Of a DNA stretch of 64,000 bases, positions 25,177 to 36,264 are shown in pieces (the stretch's first letter is position 1; every line of letters begins with the position of its first letter). Under the pieces are notes generated by a model that was given only the letters and a program-made list of their open reading frames with translations, did not search any database and was not told where the DNA came from. This stretch comes from Myxococcus xanthus (lineage in GTDB: Bacteria; Myxococcota; Myxococcia; Myxococcales; Myxococcaceae). Position numbers and translations under genes: made by a program. The stretch lies in contig NZ_FNOH01000005.1 in the NCBI RefSeq assembly GCF_900106535.1, forward strand, positions 62,001-126,000. Reading direction: 5' to 3'.

Positions 25177-26670
25177 TCAGAGTTCCACCTTCCGCTCGGA
25201 GTGGCTCTGCCCGTCGAAGCGGAGAATGACGCCCTTGTTGTCGTACCGCGTGAGGATGTTGACGGGCCGGCGCCACAGGGACTGGAGGTTGCGCAGCGTC
25301 TCGCGGGCGTAGTCGCCCTTGAGGTCCTGTCCGTCGTGGCGGTGCGCCAGCAGCAGTTCGCTGCGGTTCTCGAAGTTGCCGTCCACCACCTCGATGATGG
25401 GCTGGCCGAAGTTGGTGAGTCCCTGGAGGAGCTTGTTCTTCACCTTCTTGAACTCGCGGTCGAGGATCTCCCACGAGTTGCGCTTGTCGTTGAAGCCGTA
25501 CACGAAGAGCTTCTGCTCCATCGCGAACTCGGGCGTCAGGAACGTGTCGATGAAGGTGATGTCGTTGTAGTGCTTGCGGACCTCGAAGATCTTCTCGCGG
25601 CCGGCGCCCAGCTTCTTGTCCCAGGCGCGGCGCGCGCGCAAATCATCGCACTCGTCCCACTCCTTGCCGAAGCGGCCCTTGTTCCACCGCTCCTCGATGT
25701 CGCGCCACAGCTCGATGCCGAGCTTGTACGGGTTGATGGCGCCAGGGCGGGTCCCCATGGTGCCGGAGTGGTGGTCCGCGTAGTCGATGATTTCGTCGTC
25801 CTTGAGGGCCCGGCGCGTCATGATGGTGGAGTGCCAGTAGCTGGCCCACCCCTCGTTCATGATCTTCGTCTGGCCCTGGGGCGCGAAGTAGTAGGCCTCG
25901 TCGCGCAGAATCGCGAGGATGTCCGCCTCCCACGGTTCCAGCGGCGCCTCTTCCAGCAGGAAGAGCAGCACGTCGCGCTGCGGGCGCTCGGGGAACTTCT
26001 TGGCGCGCTGCTTCTCGTCCTCCACCTTCTTGCGCTGTGAGTCGAGGAACTCGGACGGGTTGATGTAGCCGCGCATGTATTCGCGGTCCACCTTGAAGCC
26101 CTCCACGCGCTCGTTGGCCTTGAGCTCGTCCTCGGCCTTCTTCGGGTCCGGGTTGCGCCGGATGTGCGGCGCGTGCTGGTCGATGAGGTTCTCCAGGCTC
26201 AGCGTCCGGTCGATGAAGTCCTCGACCTTCTCCACGCCAATCTTGTCCACCCAGCGCCTCACCCGCGTGGCGTGGTTGGCCATCTCATCAATCATCCGGC
26301 GGTTGGTGTGCCGGAAGGAGAAGTTGTTCTTGAAGAAGTCGCAGTGACCGTAGACGTGGGCCATGACGAGCTTCTGGTCCACCTCTGGGTTGCTCTCCAT
26401 CAAGTAGGCGTAGCAAGGGTCGTTGTTGATGACGAGCTCGTAGATTTTACTCAGCCCGTACTCGTAGCCCTTGGCGAGCTGCTCGTACTCCATGCCCCAG
26501 CGCCAGTGGGGATAGCGGGTGGGAAAGCCGCCGTAGGCGGCCACCATGTTCATCTCGTCGTAGGACACCATCTCAAAGTGGGTGTCGAAGAAATCCAGGC
26601 CGAACTCCTTGGCGTAGCCATGGATTTCGTCGCGGAGCGAGGCGAGGCGAGGGGGGAGGCTCTTGGGCAT
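25177..26670 (-). CDS. spoVR: SpoVR family protein
   Basis: A 497-residue cytoplasmic protein of the SpoVR/YcgB family. Recognisable segments are [20 protein letters not shown] near residue 35, [25 protein letters not shown], and [14 protein letters not shown], which has the His/Glu arrangement shared by family members. Bacillus SpoVR affects spore cortex formation; the E. coli homologue YcgB belongs to the starvation regulon with YeaG and YeaH. Here it is the last gene of the trio prkA-DUF444-spoVR, 35 bases after DUF444, with GGAG ten bases before the ATG. The molecular activity of SpoVR is not established. In a spore-forming myxobacterium the conserved grouping suggests a role in starvation or sporulation. 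Confidence 0.95.
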   Translation of the reverse strand: MPKSLPPRLASLRDEIHGYAKEFGLDFFDTHFEMVSYDEMNMVAAYGGFPTRYPHWRWGMEYEQLAKGYEYGLSKIYELVINNDPCYAYLMESNPEVDQKLVMAHVYGHCDFFKNNFSFRHTNRRMIDEMANHATRVRRWVDKIGVEKVEDFIDRTLSLENLIDQHAPHIRRNPDPKKAEDELKANERVEGFKVDREYMRGYINPSEFLDSQRKKVEDEKQRAKKFPERPQRDVLLFLLEEAPLEPWEADILAILRDEAYYFAPQGQTKIMNEGWASYWHSTIMTRRALKDDEIIDYADHHSGTMGTRPGAINPYKLGIELWRDIEERWNKGRFGKEWDECDDLRARRAWDKKLGAGREKIFEVRKHYNDITFIDTFLTPEFAMEQKLFVYGFNDKRNSWEILDREFKKVKNKLLQGLTNFGQPIIEVVDGNFENRSELLLAHRHDGQDLKGDYARETLRNLQSLWRRPVNILTRYDNKGVILRFDGQSHSERKVEL

Positions 26671-26705
26671 CGGGCAGTCGCTCCGGTGGGGAAGGACCGC
26701 TGAAG

Positions 26706-27815
26706 TCAGCGGCCCTTGCCGAGGAAGTCCTTGATGGACGCATAGATGGCGTCCTTGTCCGCGATTTCGCTCAGCGCGACGTTGGGCGTGTCCCCCACCG
26801 CCTCGCGCAAATCCTTGATGAACTGGCCGCTGCCGTAGGGCGACTCCACCTGGCCGTAGGCGAACTGGTTGACGTTGGGCAGCACGTCGTTGCGCAGCAT
26901 TTCAATGCACTGCCGCGTGTCGTCCGCGCTCCAGTTGTCCCCGTCGCTGAAGTGGAACGGGTAGATGTTCCACGCGCTCTTCGGGTAGTCCGCCAGGATG
27001 ATGTCCCGGCAGAGCTTGTAGGCGCTGGAGATCATCGTCCCGCCGGATTCGCGGGTGTGGAAGAACGTGTCGCGGTCCACCTCGCGCGCCACCGCGTCGT
27101 GGATGATGTAGCGCGCCTCCAGGCCCTTGTATTGGTGGCGCAGCCACGTATCGAGCCAGAAGCTCTCGATGCGGACGATCTCCTTCTGCTCGTCACCCAT
27201 GGAGCCGGACACGTCCATCATGTAGATGATGACCGCGTTCGTTTCGGGCAGGTCCTGGAGCTTGTAGCTGCGGTAGCGGCGGTCCTCGCGCGTGGGGATG
27301 ATGACGGGCCGCGCCGGGTCATACGTGCCAGCGGCAATCTGCCGCCGCAGGGCCTGCTTGAAGGTCCGCTTGAAGTGCCGCAGCGACTCCGGGCCGGTGG
27401 TGTTGACGCCGGTGTAGCGGATCTTCTGGGTGATGATGCGCTCGTTCTGCCGCCGCTCGATGTTGGGCAGCTGCAGCTCCTCGCCCAGAATCTGGGCGAG
27501 CTCGTCGAGCGTGACGTCCACCTCCATGGCGTGGTCGCCTTCGCCCTGGCCGGCCTGCTTGCCCTCGCCGGGCTCCACCGCCCCGGGGCCGAGCTGTTGG
27601 CCGACGTCGCCGTCACCCTGCCCGACGCCCCCCTGTTCCTTGTGTCCGTACTTGAAGCGGGGGATGTCGATGAAGGGGATGGGGATGGAGATGGCGTCCT
27701 TCCCCTTCTTCCCAATCATCTCGCCCTTCTGCACGTACTTGCGCAGGTTGGCTTTGATCTTCCCCCGGACGATCTGTTTGAAGCGGGAGTGGTCCTGGTG
27801 GATCTTCAAGGTCAC
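26706..27815 (-). CDS. yeaH: DUF444 / YeaH-YhbH family protein
   Basis: A 369-residue protein of the DUF444 family. The N-terminus ([20 protein letters not shown]) and the Gly/Gln-rich stretch from about residue 65 to 100 are typical. The C-terminal half is a von Willebrand A-like domain with the metal-site motif [12 protein letters not shown], followed by [15 protein letters not shown] and the second conserved segment [16 protein letters not shown]. The start is GTG, with GAGGGG nine bases upstream. It is 22 bases downstream of prkA and 35 upstream of spoVR. In E. coli YeaH is co-expressed with the YeaG kinase and in Bacillus YhbH is required for normal sporulation; a VWA-domain partner of an AAA+ protein is a common pairing, so a physical partnership with PrkA is a reasonable inference. 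Confidence 0.95.
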   Translation of the reverse strand: MTLKIHQDHSRFKQIVRGKIKANLRKYVQKGEMIGKKGKDAISIPIPFIDIPRFKYGHKEQGGVGQGDGDVGQQLGPGAVEPGEGKQAGQGEGDHAMEVDVTLDELAQILGEELQLPNIERRQNERIITQKIRYTGVNTTGPESLRHFKRTFKQALRRQIAAGTYDPARPVIIPTREDRRYRSYKLQDLPETNAVIIYMMDVSGSMGDEQKEIVRIESFWLDTWLRHQYKGLEARYIIHDAVAREVDRDTFFHTRESGGTMISSAYKLCRDIILADYPKSAWNIYPFHFSDGDNWSADDTRQCIEMLRNDVLPNVNQFAYGQVESPYGSGQFIKDLREAVGDTPNVALSEIADKDAIYASIKDFLGKGR

Positions 27816-27837
27816 GACGGCTCGCCCCTCTCTGGTG

Positions 27838-29901
<2,064 letters not shown>

Positions 29902-30133
29902 GTCTCTCCCTCGGAGCCACCCGGGGACGCGGAAAGCCGCGCCGACAGGGGGGCCAAAATGGTCAACCTGGAGGGCATGACTGCCATTCCACACCCACCC
30001 CGACGAGGTCCCAGGCACGACAGCCCTGCTGCCCCTTCGGGACCCCGCCGCGGAGTGGGACCGCGCGTTACGCTCGTGTCAGGGGTGGAACACCCGAAGG
30101 CGCACCCCCTCCACGGGGTGAAAAGGCATCTTG

Positions 30134-30139
30134 ATTATA
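30134..30139 (-). promoter_or_regulatory. Candidate -10 element for prkA
   Basis: A perfect TATAAT on the minus strand, rare in this very GC-rich DNA, lies about 230 bases before the prkA start. The sequence 17 bases upstream (CTACCC) is not a recognisable -35 box. It would leave a long leader. Weak evidence. Confidence 0.25.
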
Positions 30140-30524
30140 AGGGCCCTCGCCCACGGGGGTAGGCGCACACCGGCTGCACGAAGGGTAGTGAACGCCTGAA
30201 CGGTCATTTCCCCGGCGCCCGGCAGCAGCAATGCTCGTGTGGGTTGTGGGGCAGCGTGCCCTTTCACTCCACATGTCGGCGCGGAGCCTTCACGGACGAG
30301 GCTGGCGTCGCATGCATGAAAGCAGGCGAGCGGTTGTGCGGGATGGGCGTCGGGTACCGAGTGAGTGTTGTGCGCCGGACGCGCGTCCCGCGAGGTGACA
30401 AGGGGATGATTCGCCGCTCACGTCACGGCGAGGCGCGACGGACATCGGCGCATGCCATGCCAGGTATCGGGCATGCGGGAATGGGCCCGTGGTCCAGGCG
30501 CTCGTCGCCACCAGGCATGCCGGG

Positions 30525-30673
30525 TGAGACATCAGGGCGTGTAGGAAGGCGACCTGTGGCTCGAAAAGGTGCCGCTAGAGGCCGGATGGGACCTCAAGGC
30601 TGGCGGGCAGGCGGCTTGTCCCCCGCATTCAAGCTCATCGCATGAGACATCAAGGCCTGCGGAAAGTGGCTCG
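30525..30673 (+). repeat. Imperfect direct repeat in the prkA upstream region
   Basis: Two copies, 30525-30563 and 30643-30673, share TGAGACATCA, then GGC-TG, GGAA and end in GTGGCTCG; the second copy lacks about eight internal bases. The copies start 118 bases apart. Function unknown; they could be paired protein-binding sites. Confidence 0.4.
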
Positions 30674-30814
30674 TCGCAGGCGCGCTTTGCTGTGAATGAA
30701 ACGCGACACGGCGCATCCGCGTCTGGCGCGGCGCAGCCCATGCTTCACTCGAAGGGTCTCTCATTCTGGACGGCTCGGGGGCGTGCACGAGAGGAAGACC
30801 TCTGAGCATGGCGT

Positions 30815-31780
30815 ATGCAGTGGGGCATGGCGCCTGTCCTTCCTTGGAGCCTCCTGGTGCCCGTCCTCCTGCTCGTCGCAACCTGTCTTCTTGGCGCATG
30901 GGGCCAGGCAACAGTCCCTCATGCGGAGGGAGACGTGGTGGCGACGGCACTGCTCGATGCAGGGCGCTCACCTCGCCGCGCGCTGCGGCTGGAGCAGCGG
31001 CGAGGGTGGGGCCAGGGCATGGTGGTGTCGGTCTCACCCGAGGTTGAGACGGTGCTGGGCGTGGGGGCCGGCCGCGAGCTGCGAACGGAGTATGGCCCCG
31101 AGGTCGCGGTGCCGCTCTACGTGGAATGGCAGGCGGGGGCGGGGAGGGGACAGGCTCGTTATCGCGTGCGGGTGGGGCGTCCCGAGGTCCGCGCCGTGGA
31201 TGATGAGGGGATGGAGCCAGCGTGGCGGTTGGCGGAGGAACTGGGCGCGGTGAGTGGCCGGGATGGCGCCGTGGTGCTCTCCGACCGAGGGGTGCCGGTT
31301 CAGGCATGGGTGCAACTGGGGCCCGGGGCTTCCGCGGCATTGAGCAGCCTGGTGCGGGCGGCGCTGTCCTCGGACTGGCTCGTCACCCCACGGCTTCCGG
31401 AAGAGCCGGTGGGCGCGGGAGCGCGCTGGGTCGTGGCGCGAGCCCAGGAGGAAGGGCTGGCCGTCGTCACCTATGAGTTGGTGGAGCTGGAAGGGGCCCG
31501 CGGCCGGGTGCGTTTCCTCCTCCAGTCCCAGGGAGCGGAAGGTCCGCTGGCTCCCAGGGCCGAGGGCGAGCTGCGCTTCGACCTGCGCCGCCCATTTCCC
31601 GAGCGGCTGGAGGTCCTTTACACGTCGCGCGCCGAACTGGGGACGCAGGGCGCCCGGCGGCTGGAGGTGGTCCGCCGCACGCGGGTGACGCTGGAGTCCG
31701 GCAGCCCCTTGGCCCCGGCGCACCCTGAAATGATTGCAGCCCCCTGGATATCGGAAGGGGAGCAGGTTCGCGCACCGTGA
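30815..31780 (+). CDS. Hypothetical secreted protein
   Basis: A 321-residue protein with an N-terminal hydrophobic stretch (SLLVPVLLLVATCLLGAWGQ) that reads as a signal peptide or anchor. The rest is predicted to be beta-rich; the second half has alternating strands ending in RRTRVTLES. The run PRLPEEPVGAGARWVV followed by a YELVELEG strand and the phrase LEVVRRTRVTLE are reminiscent of DUF6263-like secreted beta proteins, but I would not assign the family. The first ATG at 30815 is used; one four codons later is equally good. The stop overlaps a GTG in GTGA, and a glycosyltransferase gene begins 80 bases later on the same strand, so the two may be co-transcribed. Function unknown. Confidence 0.75.
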   Translation: MQWGMAPVLPWSLLVPVLLLVATCLLGAWGQATVPHAEGDVVATALLDAGRSPRRALRLEQRRGWGQGMVVSVSPEVETVLGVGAGRELRTEYGPEVAVPLYVEWQAGAGRGQARYRVRVGRPEVRAVDDEGMEPAWRLAEELGAVSGRDGAVVLSDRGVPVQAWVQLGPGASAALSSLVRAALSSDWLVTPRLPEEPVGAGARWVVARAQEEGLAVVTYELVELEGARGRVRFLLQSQGAEGPLAPRAEGELRFDLRRPFPERLEVLYTSRAELGTQGARRLEVVRRTRVTLESGSPLAPAHPEMIAAPWISEGEQVRAP

Positions 31781-31860
31781 AATCGGCCGCGCTCCCCGAG
31801 CAAGGGAACAATGGGCGTTGGCTTGGCTTTGGGCCGTGCCTGCGTATCCTGCCGCGCGTC

Positions 31861-33447
31861 ATGGCCACCGCCCCCGCCCCCTTCTCCGTTTCGCCTCCCC
31901 ATGCACCTGGCCTGTCGGCGGTGCCTGCCCCTCAGCACGAGCCAGGCACCCGGCTGCTCGTCGGGCTGTTGCTGGTGGCGGCGCTGGTGCCGCGGCTGGG
32001 CGTGTTCTTCGTCAACGAGAACCTCTTCGGTGACGCGGTGGTGCGCACGGAGCTGGCGGAGCGCTGGTTGCGGGCGCCGCACATCATCACCGCCTATGGG
32101 GACGGGGCCTACCAGTTCGGTCCGTTGCACATGTACCTGGTGGGCGCGGCGCTGTCGGTGTTCGACCGGGAGGTCGCGGGCCGTGTGGTGAGCCTGCTGT
32201 TCGGCGTGTTGTCGGTGGTGCCGCTGTTCGCGCTGACGCGCCGGCTCTTCGGCTGGCGCGCGGGCGTGGTGGCGGGCCTGTCCTTCGCGGCGTGGGGCAT
32301 GCACATGCAGTTCTCCACCACGGCCAGCAGCGAGGCGGTGTCCCTCTTCTTCATGCTGGCCACCTTCGCGCTGTACGCGGAAGGCGTGGATGACAACCGC
32401 TTCCTGCCCCTGTTCCAGGCGGCGTTGATGCTCAACCTGGCGTGCGCGCTTCGCTACGACGCGTGGATGTACATCCCGCTGCTCACGGTGGCGCTGTGCT
32501 TCAGCAGCCAGGACAAGGTGGTGTCGCTGACCCGGGCCGTGGGCTTCGGCCTGGTGTGCCTGCCGTTCCCCCTGTTGTGGATGCAGGGAAATGAGCTGAT
32601 GCACGGTAACCCGTTCTTCCCGGTGGTGGCGGTGGAGGACTTCCACCGTAACTGGGTGAAGTCGTCCCTGGGCTCGGGGTCGAACGTGCTCTGGCGGTTG
32701 CAGCAACTGGGGTTCTGGCCCGGCATCGCCTTGCTCACGCTGTCGCCTCTCGTCGCGCTGCTGGGCATGGCGGGCATGGTTCGCGCGTGGCGCTCGCGTC
32801 CGGACACGCGCTGGCTGGTGGCCGCGGCGGTGCTTCCCGCTGCCTACTTCACCTTCCGGGCGGCGGTGCTGCTGACCTTCGTTCCGCTGGGCCGCTTCAC
32901 GGTGACGCAGGTCGCGCTGCTCCCCGTCTTCGTGGCCTTCGGCTTCGCCGGGCTGGTGGCAACGCGTGGAGGGCCCATGCTGCGCAAGGCCCTGGCGGGC
33001 GTGACGGTGCTGGTCGCCGTGGCCGTGCCGGTGGCGATGGGCGTCTATACGTTCCGCGCCGACGGGCCGCTGCAGTCCACGATGCGCCCCATCAGCCCCA
33101 CGTCCACGAATCCCGTGGCGCTGATGCAGGTGGCGAAGTTCCTGAAGGCGGAGGTCGCCGCCAAGGGTGGGGCCGCCGCGCTCGACGTCGACCCGAACTA
33201 CATGGACCTGCAACTGGCCTTCTTCTCCGGCCTCCCCGAGGAGCGGCTGGCGCGCGTGCGCTGGGACACCTTCCGCCAGCGCATGCAGGAGGCCCGTCCG
33301 GAGGTGCTGGTCCGCTTCGACGGTGGAGCGCTGGCGAAGGCCGAGGGCGTGAAGCTGGAGGAGCGCTCGCTGGTACTGGACGGCGTGGCCTACCAGAAGC
33401 TGGATGGCTTCACCGCGCCGCTTCACGTGTACCGGCGTCAGCCGTAG
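31861..33447 (+). CDS. GT39/ArnT-like membrane glycosyltransferase
   Basis: A 528-residue polytopic inner-membrane protein with about ten membrane segments, resembling the dolichyl/undecaprenyl-phosphate mannosyltransferase superfamily (PMT/ArnT, GT39). After a short Pro-rich N-terminus and the first membrane helix, the first periplasmic loop has ENLFGDAVVRTELAERWLR and AYGDGAYQFGPLHMYL, the region that carries the catalytic acidic residue and the GPL pattern; AFAAW and the helix AGVVAGLSFAAWGMHMQF follow. It would transfer a sugar from a lipid carrier to a protein or lipid at the periplasmic face; the acceptor is unknown. I chose the ATG at 31861. A GTG at 31777 overlapping the upstream stop would add 28 residues of atypical codon use. 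Confidence 0.85.
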   Translation: MATAPAPFSVSPPHAPGLSAVPAPQHEPGTRLLVGLLLVAALVPRLGVFFVNENLFGDAVVRTELAERWLRAPHIITAYGDGAYQFGPLHMYLVGAALSVFDREVAGRVVSLLFGVLSVVPLFALTRRLFGWRAGVVAGLSFAAWGMHMQFSTTASSEAVSLFFMLATFALYAEGVDDNRFLPLFQAALMLNLACALRYDAWMYIPLLTVALCFSSQDKVVSLTRAVGFGLVCLPFPLLWMQGNELMHGNPFFPVVAVEDFHRNWVKSSLGSGSNVLWRLQQLGFWPGIALLTLSPLVALLGMAGMVRAWRSRPDTRWLVAAAVLPAAYFTFRAAVLLTFVPLGRFTVTQVALLPVFVAFGFAGLVATRGGPMLRKALAGVTVLVAVAVPVAMGVYTFRADGPLQSTMRPISPTSTNPVALMQVAKFLKAEVAAKGGAAALDVDPNYMDLQLAFFSGLPEERLARVRWDTFRQRMQEARPEVLVRFDGGALAKAEGVKLEERSLVLDGVAYQKLDGFTAPLHVYRRQP

Positions 33448-33461
33448 CGCGGTGACCTGGA

Positions 33462-33487
33462 GGGGCCCTCGAGTCCCTCAGGGCTCC
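33462..33487. terminator. Hairpin between convergent genes (weak)
   Basis: GGGGCCCT (33462-33469) can pair with AGGGCTCC (33480-33487), with one G-T pair and a 10-base loop. It lies between the glycosyltransferase stop and overlaps the ruvX stop, a common place for a shared terminator. No T-run on either strand. Confidence 0.25.
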
Positions 33488-33933
33488 GAATCGTAGTCGT
33501 CGGGGTGATAGTCGGTATCCGGCGGCCGGTGGGCATCCAGCCATCCCTGGAGGATGAACTGCGCGGCCACCTGATCGATGACCTCCCGGCGGCGGGCCCG
33601 GCTGACGTCCGCCTCGAGCAGGGTCCGTGTGGCGGCCACGGTGGACAGCCGCTCGTCCCATAGCTCCACCGTCACCCCCAGCGACTGGGCCAGGGTGTCC
33701 GCGAACTTCCGGGACGCCTCGGCGCGCGGGCCCTCGCTGCCGTCCATGTTGAGCGGCAGGCCCAGCACGACGTGGGTCACCTCATGTTCGCTCGCGACGG
33801 TGGCCAGCGCCGCGAGGTCCGCCTTGAGCGACGTGCGGCGGACGGTGGTGATGCCTTGGGCCGTGAGGCCCAGTCCGTCCGAGACGGCCACTCCAATGGT
33901 TTTGGTGCCCAGGTCCAGGCCCATGGTGCGCAT
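33478..33933 (-). CDS. ruvX: RuvX/YqgF family putative pre-16S rRNA nuclease
   Basis: A 151-residue RNase H-like fold protein. The family motifs are all present: GLDLGTKTIGVAVSD at residues 5-19 with the first catalytic aspartate, VVLGLPLNMDGSEG, WDERLST with the catalytic glutamate, and the final DQVAAQFILQGWLD with the last aspartate. E. coli YqgF is needed for maturation of the 16S rRNA 5' end, and other members were proposed as Holliday-junction resolvases. Length is a little above the usual 135-145 because of an acidic tail (DTDYHPDDYDSEP). The gene diverges from the type III translocator-like gene, leaving 202 bases between starts. Confidence 0.96.
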   Translation of the reverse strand: MRTMGLDLGTKTIGVAVSDGLGLTAQGITTVRRTSLKADLAALATVASEHEVTHVVLGLPLNMDGSEGPRAEASRKFADTLAQSLGVTVELWDERLSTVAATRTLLEADVSRARRREVIDQVAAQFILQGWLDAHRPPDTDYHPDDYDSEP

Positions 33934-34135
33934 GCCGCGGAACTTAACCGCAATCCTTCGTCGTGGACCGCTCCGTCCGCACCTGGGGACGTGCCCCTGC
34001 CTCGGTGAGTGCTAACCGCCGGAATTCGCTGGGTGCCTCCCACGCCCACGGACGGCACCGCCGCTGCAATCCAGCGGTCCCGTCCGAAGGACGACTGCGC
34101 GGCGTCTACTTCAACCCCGTCGCGCGAGAGGGTTC

Positions 34136-35608
34136 ATGCTCGACTTCCTCAAAGGTGCGGCCAACCTGCTGGCTGGCCCCATGTCCACCGCGGTGGATTT
34201 CGCGGGCAACGCGCTGGGATTGCCGCCGCTCATCACCAACTCCATCAAGGCCGCGGCGGGGGCCGCGACGGGCAACGTCATGCTGGCGGCCAGTGGCGCC
34301 ATGGGCGTGGCGCAGGAGTTGTCGAAGAACCCGCCCGCGAAGACGGAGTACCACGCGTCCTCCTCGGGCAGCTCGAAGGCCGACAGCGGCTACGCGCCCT
34401 CCGCGTCCTCGTCGCCCATCCTGAATCCGGGCAGCAGTCCGTTGGATCCGAAGATGCTCGACTACTCGGACGCCCTGAAGGTGCTGGAGGCGAACTTCCA
34501 GCAGTTGGACCTGTTGGATGGCAAGAAGAACGGCTCGCTGTCGAAGAAGGACCTGCAGCGCATCTCCACGGACGCCAGCCTGTCTCCCCAACTGCGGGAC
34601 GCGGCCCGCTTCATGGTGGAGAACACGGCTCTCTTCGAGCGGCTCGACCGGCAGGGGCCGCTGGCGCGGATTGGCATCATCTCGCCGCTGTACAACCTCG
34701 ACACCTTCTCGGTGCAGGACCTCCAGCGCGAGCTCAAGGCGGTGGATGCGGAGTTCGCGCGGTATGGCCGGCCTGTGCGCCCTGGAAGCAGTGGTACGAC
34801 GCCTCCTGGGACGGGATGCACGCCTGGCGGTGGTGGCACGACGGCGCCGGGGACGGGCGGCACGTCCGGCGGCGGTGGCTCCGCGCCTGTCTCGGGCAGC
34901 CCGCCGACGTCGCCAGCGAGCCCGCTGGACCCGGACTTCCACGAGTACCACGAGGCCTTGCGCGTGCTGAATGCGAACTGGGACACCTTCGATACCGCGG
35001 TGGGAGCCCGGGACAACGTGCTCACGCGCGACAACCTGGACGCCATCCTGAACAGCCCGGCGGCATCATCGACGCTGAAGCGCGCCGCGCAGTTCTTCAA
35101 GGACCACCCCGCGTACTACGACCGGCTGGAGATGGCCGCGGGCGTGGGGCCGAGGGACGGCATCGTGGGTCGGCCGGATGTCACGGCCGCGCTGCGACAG
35201 GCGGATACGGCACGGGCGTCATCCGGAACGCAGCCCGCGAGTGGCGCTGGGGGGAGCCGGCCAGTGGGCGGCGCTTCGTCGAATGTGCGGAGCATCGTCG
35301 ACAACCCGAACATGAGCATCGAGGACAAGATTCAAGCCATCTTGATGTCCATCTCCAGCGACACGGACGAGGAGATTCTCGACGTGATGGAGCAGATGGC
35401 GAACGTGCGCGACCAGCGCGCCTCGTTGGGCACCGGTGAGGCGGACCGGAAGGCGGGCGCGAAGCTGGAGAGCAGCATGCAGGAGCTGGAGCTGCGCCTT
35501 CAGCGGCTGGTGGAGAAGCGCAAGGCGATGTTCGACCTGATGAGCAACATGTCCTCGAAGTTCCACGAGATGGCGAAGACGGCCATCTCCAACCTGCGGA
35601 GCGCCTGA
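34136..35608 (+). CDS. HrpF/NolX-like type III secretion translocator protein
   Basis: A 490-residue protein with two copies of a helical repeat found in HrpF/NolX-type type III translocators. Copy one (about 107-200) has DALKVLEANFQQLDLLDG, then NGSLSKKDLQRIS, an ARFMVENTALFERLD helix and a second SVQDLQREL; copy two (about 269-355) has EALRVLNANWDTFD, DNVLTRDNLDAIL, AAQFFKDHPAYYDRLE and GRPDVTAAL. The N-terminal 60 residues are amphipathic or hydrophobic without a Sec signal (LITNSIKAAAGAATGNVM), and a Gly/Thr/Pro linker joins the copies. The C-terminal 70 residues form a long helix. The next gene, 6 bases on, encodes an LcrH/SycD-like chaperone, as expected for translocators. GAGAGG precedes the ATG. 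No other type III genes are in the window. A calcium-binding role for the DxKNGS-like loops is possible. Confidence 0.65.
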   Translation: MLDFLKGAANLLAGPMSTAVDFAGNALGLPPLITNSIKAAAGAATGNVMLAASGAMGVAQELSKNPPAKTEYHASSSGSSKADSGYAPSASSSPILNPGSSPLDPKMLDYSDALKVLEANFQQLDLLDGKKNGSLSKKDLQRISTDASLSPQLRDAARFMVENTALFERLDRQGPLARIGIISPLYNLDTFSVQDLQRELKAVDAEFARYGRPVRPGSSGTTPPGTGCTPGGGGTTAPGTGGTSGGGGSAPVSGSPPTSPASPLDPDFHEYHEALRVLNANWDTFDTAVGARDNVLTRDNLDAILNSPAASSTLKRAAQFFKDHPAYYDRLEMAAGVGPRDGIVGRPDVTAALRQADTARASSGTQPASGAGGSRPVGGASSNVRSIVDNPNMSIEDKIQAILMSISSDTDEEILDVMEQMANVRDQRASLGTGEADRKAGAKLESSMQELELRLQRLVEKRKAMFDLMSNMSSKFHEMAKTAISNLRSA

Positions 35609-35614
35609 GCCGTC

Positions 35615-36136
35615 ATGGGACGCATCATCAAACACGAGGGAGCGGTGGCCATGCGGATGCAGCGCGGCGCGGTGCAGGGCTTGAAGGCGTTCGCCCGGGG
35701 AGAGGTGACGTGGGCCGAAGTGGAGGGGATGACCTTCGAGGAAGCGAAGGCCATTGCCCAGGTGGGTTGTGACCTGGCGGCGGCGGGACGTCTGGAGGAA
35801 GCCCGCATCCTCTTCGAAGGCCTGGTGGAGGGAAACCCGAAGGACGCGGCGGCGCGGGCGGCGCTGGGCACCGTGTACCAGAAGCTGGGCAAACTGGATG
35901 ACGCCATCGCCGAGTACAGCGCCGCGCTGGAGCGTGAGCCCGACAACCCGGTGGCGCTGGCCAACCGGGGCGAGCTCTACCTCCGCAGGGGAGAGCGCCA
36001 GGGCTTCACCGACCTGGCGAACGCGGTGGAGGCGGACCCGCACGGCGAGACGGCGGGCGGCCGCCGGGCGCGGGCGCTGGTGAAGGCCATCACCTTGGTG
36101 GCGGTGGAGAAGCTGAAGGAGGACTCGCAGCCGTAG
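35615..36136 (+). CDS. LcrH/SycD-like class II type III secretion chaperone (TPR)
   Basis: A 173-residue all-helical protein of the size and form of class II type III chaperones, which bind and stabilise translocators before export. Three TPR units are visible: EVGCDLAAAGRLEEARILF-like text at about 48-70, DAAARAALGTVYQKLGKLDD and DNPVALANRGELYLRRGE. The N-terminal segment with TWAEVEGMTFEEAKAIAQVG matches the helix before the first TPR of LcrH/SycD. It follows the translocator-like gene by 6 bases, a strict and expected arrangement. A general TPR protein of another function is the alternative, but the combination of neighbour, length and N-terminal helix supports the chaperone call. Confidence 0.72.
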   Translation: MGRIIKHEGAVAMRMQRGAVQGLKAFARGEVTWAEVEGMTFEEAKAIAQVGCDLAAAGRLEEARILFEGLVEGNPKDAAARAALGTVYQKLGKLDDAIAEYSAALEREPDNPVALANRGELYLRRGERQGFTDLANAVEADPHGETAGGRRARALVKAITLVAVEKLKEDSQP

Positions 36137-36159
36137 TGCCGGAGTCGGGGGGAGTGGGG

Positions 36160-36189
36160 CCACCCGGCTGTCGGGGAGTGGCCGGGTGG
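36160..36189. terminator. Perfect 9-bp hairpin between convergent genes
   Basis: CCACCCGGC (36160-36168) and GCCGGGTGG (36181-36189) pair perfectly around a 12-base loop. The hairpin lies 24 bases after the chaperone stop and 76 bases after the M48 stop on the other strand. Position fits a bidirectional terminator; there is no T-run. Confidence 0.4.
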
Positions 36190-36264
36190 AGGCAGTCGGC
36201 GGGTGGGCTCGGAGAAGAGGCGTGGCCGGAAGGGGAGGGGGGAGCCCACCTGTCGACCGCTGTT

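Larger units (their letters stand above)
29902..30814. other. Gene-free region upstream of prkA (913 bases)
   Basis: No convincing gene was found. Short frames on both strands lack family similarity and have poor starts. The region contains a candidate -10 element for prkA at 30134-30139, a small perfect stem CACCCC/GGGGTG at 30104-30121 with no T-run, and an imperfect direct repeat at 30525 and 30643. It separates the divergent prkA operon and the secreted-protein/glycosyltransferase pair, so both promoters should lie here. Confidence 0.6.

Noticed and set aside
30104-30121. CACCCC/GGGGTG hairpin as terminator of prkA or the divergent gene
   Set aside because: It lies upstream of both genes and has no T-run in the right direction.
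30244-30645. Possible 133-residue gene in the prkA upstream region
   Set aside because: Arg/Gly-rich product, no ribosome-binding site, no domain, and codon use unlike the genes around it.
30533-30690. GTGGCTCG words as sigma-54 promoter -24 elements
   Set aside because: The GG to GC spacing is 11 in one copy, and the -12 element of the other (AGGC) departs from TTGC, so neither is convincing.
31777-31860. GTG start for the glycosyltransferase overlapping the upstream stop
   Set aside because: Although GTGA overlaps are common here, the 28 extra codons use A/T-rich third positions and resemble intergenic DNA; the ATG at 31861 fits better.
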